DNA from: DASQEH01 sp038239485
GTDB lineage: Bacteria > Actinomycetota > Actinomycetes > Propionibacteriales > Nocardioidaceae
DNA: 38,173 nt
Assembly: GCA_038239485.1 (NCBI GenBank)
Contig: JBBSET010000038.1
Coordinates: forward strand, 1-38,173
Direction of reading: 5' to 3'
Shown here one piece after another: positions 32,619 to 38,173 of this stretch. Every line of letters begins with the position of its first letter. The first letter of the stretch is position 1. The notes beneath the pieces were generated by a model, which did not search any database, was not told the DNA's origin, and saw only the letters and a list, made by a program, of their open reading frames with translations. A program made the translations under genes and the position numbers.

Positions 32619-33233
32619 GTGTCGACCGGGCTGGCGGAGCTGCTGGGCGGCCCGTCGTACGACGTGGCGCCCGCTCTGCTCGGATGCCGCTTGGTCAGTG
32701 AGTCGGCTGCCGGCACGGTGAGCGTGCAGCTCAGCGAGGTGGAGGCGTACGACGGTGCGTCCGACCCGGCCAGCCACGCCTTCCGCGGTGAGACCGACCG
32801 CAACGCTGTGATGTTCGGACCGCCCGGTCGGCTGTACGTCTACTTCAGCTACGGCATGCACTGGTGCGCCAACGTCGTCACAGGGCCCGCCGGGGCCGCC
32901 AGCGCCGTGCTGCTGCGAGCCGGCCGGGTCGTCGACGGGGTGGAGCTGGCCCGGCACCGGCGCGGCCCCCGTGTCCGCGACAGGTCCCTGGCGCGAGGGC
33001 CCGCCTGCCTGACGCAGGCGCTCGGCATCGACAGCGTCGACAACAGCACCGACCTCCTGGGCGACCGGCGGCTACGTCTGGAGTGTCCCGAGCCGACGAC
33101 CGCCGACGGTGCGGGGAGGGTCGCCACGGGACCGCGAGTCGGGATCAGCAGCGCCGCCGACGTGGCCTGGCGGTTCTGGCTGGCCGGTGACGCGACCGTG
33201 TCGGCATACCGCCGCTCACCCCGCGCAACCTGA
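32619..33233 (+). CDS. DNA-3-methyladenine glycosylase (Aag/MPG family)
   Basis: Base-excision repair enzyme that removes alkylated purines. It has 204 residues, the family length. The catalytic core is SEVEAYDGASDPASHAFRG with the catalytic Glu, then VMFGPPGRLYVYFSYGMHW, which carries the intercalating Tyr region, and RGPACLTQALGID and VGISSAADVAWRFW. GTG 32619 is chosen by homology; its SD is weak (CAGG). It probably reads through from argH, a frequent neighbour in actinobacteria. Confidence 0.92.
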   Translation: MSTGLAELLGGPSYDVAPALLGCRLVSESAAGTVSVQLSEVEAYDGASDPASHAFRGETDRNAVMFGPPGRLYVYFSYGMHWCANVVTGPAGAASAVLLRAGRVVDGVELARHRRGPRVRDRSLARGPACLTQALGIDSVDNSTDLLGDRRLRLECPEPTTADGAGRVATGPRVGISSAADVAWRFWLAGDATVSAYRRSPRAT

Positions 33234-33259
33234 CCTGCCGATGCGCCGAGGGTCAGGTT
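33227..33259. terminator. Bidirectional terminator hairpin between convergent genes
   Basis: AACCTGACC (33227-33235) and GGTCAGGTT (33251-33259) form a perfect 9-bp stem with a 15-base loop, overlapping the ends of the glycosylase and PIG-L genes. There is no T-run on either side. Confidence 0.5.
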
Positions 33260-34062
33260 GTCGACGCTGAGGGGTCACGTTCTTCAGGCGGGTCGGATGC
33301 CGCGGCCCGCATCGCTGCCAGTGCGATCGGTGGCGGTGAGTGGAAGTCGAACGCGCGGAACAGCACAGCATTCGGCACGCCCATGGCGCGCCCCTGCATC
33401 GCCGTGATGGCCGGGATCATCATGCGTGGAGCCGGATGGCCGGGGATCGCGGCAAGGTACTGACCGTGAGCCTCGAGGGAGGCGACGCCACGTTCGAGGG
33501 CGTCACCGGTGACGTCGACCCCGTGCGTAGGCTTCGGGTCACCGGCGACCAGCAGCCACCGTACCGACCAAGGATCGAGACCTTCGTCGAGAAGGTCTGT
33601 GAACACCCAGCGGTTACCGGCGTCACGCACCGCATCGAGCGCGGCAAGCCCCGCGACCCGATGGTCAGCCTGGTTGAGGCCGACGACGAACTCGACGTCC
33701 CATGATCCGACCAGGACGGCGTCCGGCCGGAACCTCCGGATCGCCCGGGTGATGTCGCGTCTCATCTCCAGCGAGTACTCCATCACCCCGTCGGGGTAGT
33801 CGAGGAAGTCGACCTGCGACACGCCGACCTCGTCGGAGCCCGCTACCTGGTCGCGCACCCGCAGCTCAGCCGTCTGCTCCGGCGCGATGGAGTCGATACC
33901 TGCCTCCCCACGGGTCAACAGCAGGTAGGCGACCTCGATCCCCTTCGCGGTCCACGCCGCCACCGCCGACGAGGCTCCGTACTCGACATCGTCGGGATGG
34001 GCGACCACGCACAGGACCCGCCCGAAGGCGTCCTCCGGGAAGGGCTGCATGAGGTCCGGCAT
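33253..34062 (-). CDS. PIG-L family zinc deacetylase
   Basis: A LmbE/PIG-L hydrolase of 269 residues, likely removing an acetyl group from an N-acetylglucosamine derivative. The zinc site is CVVAHPDDVEYGASSA near the N terminus and the distal His in LNQADHRVAG. LLLTRGEAGID and FLDYPDGVMEYSLEMRRDI are typical of the family. Actinobacteria have several such enzymes (mycothiol MshB and Mca among them); this one cannot be assigned to either. Its SD is weak: CTCCGGAGA lies upstream of the ATG. It is convergent with the glycosylase gene and divergent from the methyltransferase. Confidence 0.87.
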   Translation of the reverse strand: MPDLMQPFPEDAFGRVLCVVAHPDDVEYGASSAVAAWTAKGIEVAYLLLTRGEAGIDSIAPEQTAELRVRDQVAGSDEVGVSQVDFLDYPDGVMEYSLEMRRDITRAIRRFRPDAVLVGSWDVEFVVGLNQADHRVAGLAALDAVRDAGNRWVFTDLLDEGLDPWSVRWLLVAGDPKPTHGVDVTGDALERGVASLEAHGQYLAAIPGHPAPRMMIPAITAMQGRAMGVPNAVLFRAFDFHSPPPIALAAMRAAASDPPEERDPSASTT

Positions 34063-34109
34063 CTCCGGAGACTATCGAAGCGAAGGTGCCAGGTGTCAAC
34101 GGTTACGCG

Positions 34110-34156
34110 CCGTCCCGACCCCCTCGATCCCTCCCACGGCACCGGGGGTCGGACGG
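34110..34156 (+). other. Hairpin in the divergent region 34063-34290
   Basis: CCGTC-C-CGACCCCC (34110-34123) pairs with GGGGGTCGGACGG (34144-34156) over 13 bp with one bulged C and a 20-base loop. It lies between the starts of two divergent genes, with no T-run, so it may be a leader structure or protein-binding site. Nothing else was identified in this 228-base region. Confidence 0.5.
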
Positions 34157-34290
34157 CGGTCGGCATCCACGCGGGAGTAGACATGGCGCATGCACCCCGT
34201 CGCTGCCGCTGGTCGGTTGTCGGGGACAGCCTGCTCGGGCGGCGCATTCGCTCTGTGCGACCATCGCCGCGTGAGCGGTTCGAGCGCCCC

Positions 34291-35112
34291 ATGACCAGCT
34301 CCGACGTCTTCGACGACCAGCTCGCCGCCTGGCGCTCGTGGCAGCGCGAGCCGTGGGGGCGGCTTCGGTACGCGGTGGTCTGGCACGTGCTGCAGCGCCA
34401 CATCGCCGACCTCGCTGCTGACCGGCTCCGCATCCTCGACGTGGGTGGTGGCGACGGCACCGAGGCGGTCCGGTTGGCGTCCGCCGGACACTCGGTCACG
34501 CTTGTCGACTACAGCACCGGCATGCTCGACCTCGCGCGGCGTTCTGTTGTCGACAGCCAGGTGGGCGACCGACTGGTAGCTGTGCAGGCCGGGATCGGCG
34601 AGCTCGACGACCTCGACCTGGGACGGTTCGACCTCGTCCTGTGCCACTTCGTCATCCAGTATCTCGCCAGTCCCGCCGAGGCGGTTGCCGCGGCCCGCCG
34701 GCGGCTGCGGCCGGACGGTCTGCTCTCACTCGTCGCGCCGAACCCGGCCTCCGAGGTACTGGCAGAGGCAGTTCGTCACCGTGACTTCGACGCCGCTCGG
34801 GACCTGCTCGTGGCTCCGACGACTCACGCCGCAACCTTCGATCACGAGGTTGCGCGTATCTCGCCGCAGCAGGGCGAGGACCTGCTCGAGCAGGCGGGTC
34901 TGACACTCGTGCACCGCTACGGCGGCCGAATGGTCCTTGATCTGATCCAGGATGACGCGGTGAAGTACGACACCGCCACGTTCGCCGCGATCGAGCGGCT
35001 CGAGATCGCCCTGTGCCATCTGTCCCCCTACCGCGACATCGGCCGGTTCTGGCAGCTCATCGCCCGGCGCGACTGCCCGCCCTCAGGCCGGCAGGATCCG
35101 ACCTTCGAGTAG
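34291..35112 (+). CDS. CmoM-like SAM-dependent methyltransferase
   Basis: A class I methyltransferase of 273 residues. Motif I is ILDVGGGDGTEAVRLASAGH, followed by VTLVDYSTGMLDLARR and DLVLCHFVIQYLASPAEAV. The C-terminal half (LRPDGLLSLVAPN, HRDFDAARDLL, RMVLDLIQ, IERLEIALCHLSPYRDIGRF) follows the layout of E. coli CmoM (SmtA), which methylates 5-carboxymethoxyuridine in tRNA wobble position. Substrate assignment in this organism is inference; CmoA and CmoB genes are not in the window. ATG 34291 is chosen where similarity begins; the frame is open to 33997. No strong SD is visible. Confidence 0.75.
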   Translation: MTSSDVFDDQLAAWRSWQREPWGRLRYAVVWHVLQRHIADLAADRLRILDVGGGDGTEAVRLASAGHSVTLVDYSTGMLDLARRSVVDSQVGDRLVAVQAGIGELDDLDLGRFDLVLCHFVIQYLASPAEAVAAARRRLRPDGLLSLVAPNPASEVLAEAVRHRDFDAARDLLVAPTTHAATFDHEVARISPQQGEDLLEQAGLTLVHRYGGRMVLDLIQDDAVKYDTATFAAIERLEIALCHLSPYRDIGRFWQLIARRDCPPSGRQDPTFE

Positions 35113-35167
35113 CCCGGGCACATTCCGTCAGTGCTGAACAACCGCCACGATCTGTCAAGGTGGACGC

Positions 35168-38100
35168 GTGCAGATCGCCATTCTGGGCCCGGTCGAGGTC
35201 CGCGTCGACGGCCGCCCGGTCGAGGTGGCAGGGTCCCGGGTGCGGCGACTGCTGACCAGGCTTGCTGTCGACTCGGGCCGCGTGGTTTCGGTCGACGAGC
35301 TCGCGCTCGCTGTGTGGCCGGACGACCCACCGGCCAATGTCGCGAACGCGCTGCAGACCTTGGTCTCACGGCTTCGGCGGGCGCTCGGCGACCACCACCT
35401 GATCAGCCAGGAGTTCGGCGGGTATCGGCTCGCGGCCCCTCCCGGAGCGGTCGACGTCGAACGGTTCACCACGGCCGCCCGTCGCGGTAGGGCAGCGCTC
35501 ATGGAGGGCAGGCCGGAGGAGGCCGCCTCCCATCTCGACGACGCGCTCCTGCTGTGGAGGGGTGACGCGCTCCACGACGCCGGCGACGCCGAGTACGTCC
35601 CCGGCCTGGTCGAACGCTGGGAGCAGGAGCGCCTGGATGCCACCGCGGACCGGATCGAGGCGGACCTCGACCTCGGCCGATCCCGCGAACGGACCATCGA
35701 CCTCGAGTCGCTGGCAGCGGCCCATCCACTCCGCGAGCGGTTCACCGGCCTTCTCGTCCGAGCCCTGGCCGCCGAAGGACGCACGGCCGAAGCGCTGGCC
35801 GCGTACGAACGTCTACGCAGCCGGCTGGCCGACGAGCTCGGCGCTGATCCTTCGCCGCAGCTCCAGACCCAGCACGTGGACATCCTTCGCGGAAAGCCGC
35901 GCGACCCAGCCGCCGAGGTAGCCGCTCCCACCAATATGCCGGCGCCGCTGACCCGCGTCATCGGCCGGACCGACGAGGTCAAGCGGATCTCCCACCTGTT
36001 GGCCACGGCGCGGCTCGTCACCATCGTCGGGCCCGGCGGAGCAGGGAAGACCCGCCTGGCCACCGAAGTTGCCGAGATGTCGCGAACCCATCACCGCGAC
36101 GGCGTCTGGCTCGTGCAGCTGGCGCCCGTGAGCGAGGAGTCGGGCGTGGTCCGGGCCATGTCGGAGCCGCTCGGCAACTACGACGCCCACCTCCTGGACC
36201 TACCGACCGAGACGAAATCCACGGATCCGGTCGATCGACTGATCCAGCGCCTGAGGCCGATGGACACCCTGCTCGTCGTGGACAACTGCGAGCACGTGAT
36301 CGCCTGGACAGCCACCCTGGTCGACCGGTTGCTGGCTTCCTGCCCGCAGCTCCGTATCCTGACCACCAGCCGCGAGCCCCTGGGCATCGCCGGCGAGGCA
36401 CTGTGCGTACTGTCGCCGCTGGCGATGCCGGCGCAGGGCTGCTCCGCACAGGAGGCGTTGGAGCAGCCGTCCGTGCAGCTCTTCGTCGAACGGGCTGAGG
36501 CGGGCGACGCCGACTTCGTCCTCGACGACGAGACCGTGGACGCCGTGGTCGAGATCGTTCGCCGCCTCGACGGTCTTCCCCTTGCCATCGAGCTGGCCGC
36601 GGCCCGACTGCGGGTGATGCCCGTGGTCGAGGTCGCACGCCGACTGTCGGACCGGTTCCGGCTGCTCACCGGAGGCAGCCGCACCGCGATGCCCCGCCAT
36701 CGCACCCTGCGTGCCGTCGTCGACTGGAGCTGGAGCCTGCTGAGTGCGCAGGAGCGACTGCTCGCCGAGCGGCTGTCGGTGTTCCCGTCGGGTGCGACGC
36801 CCGCCTCAGCAGAGGCGGTCTGCGCGGACGACCGCCTCCCCGCCGGGCTGATTCCCGACCTCCTGGACTCGCTCGTCGAGAAGTCGCTGCTCAAGGCCGC
36901 CGACGAGGACGGACTTCGCTACCGGATGCTGGAGACGATCCGCGAGTACGGCGTCGAGCGGCTCGCCGACCGGGAGGAGGTGGTGGCGGCGCGCAGCGAT
37001 CACTCCCGGCATTTCGCCCGGCTTGCGAGCTCCCTCGAGCCCCAGCTCCGCTCGTCCGCCCAGCTGACGGCGCTGCATACGCTGACCCTCGAGCGCGACA
37101 ACCTGCTCTCGGCGCTGCGTTTCCTCGGCGACAGCGGGGAGGCTGACGCGGCACTGGCGATGGCGGCGTCGCTCGGCTGGTACTGGACGGTCGTCGGCTC
37201 CCACGCCGAGGCCATCTGGTGGATGAGGTTCGCGCTCGACGTCCCCGGCGCCACGGACGAGCGGTTACGCCTCATCCTGCAGATGGTCGTCGCGCTGAGC
37301 ACGATGGCGGGCGGCGGCCACGACGCCGATGCCGCAGGCTCAGAGGACGCAGGGGCGCATTCGCCGGGCTTCGCGGCCGCCAGCCTGCGTGTGCAGGCGC
37401 TCGATGCCGAGCTCGACCGCTTCGAGTTCACCGAGCCGGTGCTGGTCGCGATCCGGCCGATGGTGGCGTGGTTCGGCGGAAACGTGGAGCGCGCGCTCGA
37501 GCTCAGTGAGAAGGGACTGGCCTCGTCCGACCACTGGACTCGTGCCGCCACGCTGACCATCCGCGCCCATATGGCAGAGAACGAGGGCGACGTCGTTGCG
37601 ATGCGCCGCGACCTCGACGCCTCTGTGAAGGATCTCCACGAGATCGGCGACCGGTGGCTGTTGGGCTCGAACCTCGCCGCCCGCGGCCGGATCCGAACGC
37701 TCGACGGCGACCTGTCCGGGGCGATCGCCGACCTGACCCAGGCGGCAACCTGCCTGGCCGAGATCGGCTCGTCCGACGACCAGGCATTCGTCGGCATCCG
37801 GCTGGCGGAGCTGTACCTGCGAGCCGGCGACCTCGACGGCGCCCGTCGGGAGATGGCCCGAGCGCTGCGGGCGGAGGTGCCGTGGGGCCCGGCGGACCTC
37901 TTCGAGAAGACGATGCTCATGACCATGGCGCGGATGGCGGGGGATGTCTTCGAGGCCGAGCGTCTCGCCCGGGAGCTACGCGAGCGCATCTCCTCCCTCC
38001 ACGAGACGAGCCCGCTGCGAGGTCACCTCCGCGCCATCGTCCTCGGCTCGCTGGCCACACACGAGCTCTGGAGCGGCCGGGTGGACGGTGCCGTTCTGCT

Positions 38101-38173
38101 CGTGGCGGACGCGTACGCTGCGGCTCTCGGGACGCGGGACATGCCTGGGGTGGCGAATGTCGGGGTCGCGGCG
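35168..38173 (+). CDS. AfsR/SARP-type transcriptional regulator with ATPase and TPR region (3' truncated by window edge)
   Basis: A large regulator, 1002 residues visible and still open at the last base. An OmpR-like winged-helix DNA-binding domain comes first (about 1-85, ILGPVEVRVDGRPVEVAG, LTRLAVDSGRVVSVDELA, VSRLRRALGD). A bacterial transcriptional activation domain follows (about 90-235, VDVERFTTAARRGRAAL to GADPSPQLQ). Next is an NB-ARC/STAND ATPase: Walker A GPGGAGKTRLA at about 288, LLVVDNCEHV as Walker B, TTSREPLGIAGE and GLPLAIELAAARL. Helical TPR-like repeats continue from about 600. Such proteins activate secondary-metabolite or stress genes; no biosynthetic cluster is visible here. 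It contains a TTA leucine codon at 37265-37267. GTG 35168 is the only start close to homology. Confidence 0.9.
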   Translation, partial: MQIAILGPVEVRVDGRPVEVAGSRVRRLLTRLAVDSGRVVSVDELALAVWPDDPPANVANALQTLVSRLRRALGDHHLISQEFGGYRLAAPPGAVDVERFTTAARRGRAALMEGRPEEAASHLDDALLLWRGDALHDAGDAEYVPGLVERWEQERLDATADRIEADLDLGRSRERTIDLESLAAAHPLRERFTGLLVRALAAEGRTAEALAAYERLRSRLADELGADPSPQLQTQHVDILRGKPRDPAAEVAAPTNMPAPLTRVIGRTDEVKRISHLLATARLVTIVGPGGAGKTRLATEVAEMSRTHHRDGVWLVQLAPVSEESGVVRAMSEPLGNYDAHLLDLPTETKSTDPVDRLIQRLRPMDTLLVVDNCEHVIAWTATLVDRLLASCPQLRILTTSREPLGIAGEALCVLSPLAMPAQGCSAQEALEQPSVQLFVERAEAGDADFVLDDETVDAVVEIVRRLDGLPLAIELAAARLRVMPVVEVARRLSDRFRLLTGGSRTAMPRHRTLRAVVDWSWSLLSAQERLLAERLSVFPSGATPASAEAVCADDRLPAGLIPDLLDSLVEKSLLKAADEDGLRYRMLETIREYGVERLADREEVVAARSDHSRHFARLASSLEPQLRSSAQLTALHTLTLERDNLLSALRFLGDSGEADAALAMAASLGWYWTVVGSHAEAIWWMRFALDVPGATDERLRLILQMVVALSTMAGGGHDADAAGSEDAGAHSPGFAAASLRVQALDAELDRFEFTEPVLVAIRPMVAWFGGNVERALELSEKGLASSDHWTRAATLTIRAHMAENEGDVVAMRRDLDASVKDLHEIGDRWLLGSNLAARGRIRTLDGDLSGAIADLTQAATCLAEIGSSDDQAFVGIRLAELYLRAGDLDGARREMARALRAEVPWGPADLFEKTMLMTMARMAGDVFEAERLARELRERISSLHETSPLRGHLRAIVLGSLATHELWSGRVDGAVLLVADAYAAALGTRDMPGVANVGVAA

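Noticed and set aside
35155..36063. A 302-codon minus-strand frame opposite the AfsR-type regulator
   Set aside because: Ser/Arg-rich shadow; the plus-strand frame carries the DNA-binding, activation and Walker motifs.
1..38173. tRNA, rRNA, insertion sequences, prophage or attachment sites
   Set aside because: No cloverleaf-like segment, transposase, integrase or flanking terminal repeats were recognised by eye; a covariance-model search would be needed to exclude small RNAs.

Overview
The window is a contiguous piece of a high-GC actinobacterial chromosome made almost entirely of housekeeping genes. The evidence is the GC-rich third codon positions, frequent GTG starts, GTGA/ATGA/TGATG gene overlaps, a helicase-dead PriA, an argCJBDFRGH operon, infC with an ATC start after a GGP-coding leader, and an AfsR/SARP-type regulator. 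The gene order (priA-def-fmt-rsmB-rpe, FMN riboswitch, ribD-ribE-pnuC/ribM-ribBA-ribH, then hisE-hisG and a PH-domain gene) suggests Propionibacteriales, perhaps Nocardioidaceae. That placement is inference from remembered gene order and was not searched.

Layout. 1-5552: priA (5' end outside the window), def, fmt, rsmB and rpe, a translation and replication cluster. 5600-10116: a riboflavin operon headed by a complete FMN riboswitch, with a PnuC-type transporter that is probably a riboflavin importer (RibM). 10247-12279: an aldo/keto reductase and an NAD-dependent epimerase/reductase joined by a GTGA overlap. 12311-14026: hisE, hisG and a small membrane PH-domain protein. 14288-16420: a HEAT-repeat protein, an aldose-1-epimerase-like protein and a P-loop kinase-like protein, the last two on the minus strand. 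16445-18168: infC-rpmI-rplT behind a long structured leader. 18218-23812: an rRNA 2'-O-methyltransferase, a soluble PAS histidine kinase without a partner, and pheS-pheT. 24012-32611: argCJBDFRGH, in which every neighbouring pair overlaps; then a 3-methyladenine DNA glycosylase. 33253-35112: a PIG-L deacetylase (minus) and a CmoM-like methyltransferase. 35168 to the end: an AfsR-type regulator truncated by the window edge.

How the genes work together. rib makes riboflavin from GTP and ribulose 5-phosphate (rpe, next door, supplies pentose phosphate) and is controlled by FMN. arg converts glutamate to arginine and carries its own repressor argR. def and fmt are the two halves of the N-formylmethionine cycle. 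infC, rpmI, rplT and pheST form a translation block.

The least expected structure lies at gene junctions. Between ribBA and ribH, and again between hisG and the PH-domain gene, a short tandem repeat (about 17-18 and 20-21 bp units) carries start codons fused to stop codons (ATGA or GTGA). In both places this creates two nested minicistrons linking the upstream stop to the downstream start. A third in-frame tandem repeat (15 bp) extends the C terminus of ArgR just before argG. Other points are a leaderless-looking argC promoter with an overlapping palindrome, an infC leader whose small ORF stops inside a terminator-like hairpin, and a probable SD-sequestering hairpin under the FMN riboswitch. 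No RNA genes other than the riboswitch, and no insertion sequences, prophage or CRISPR arrays, were seen.
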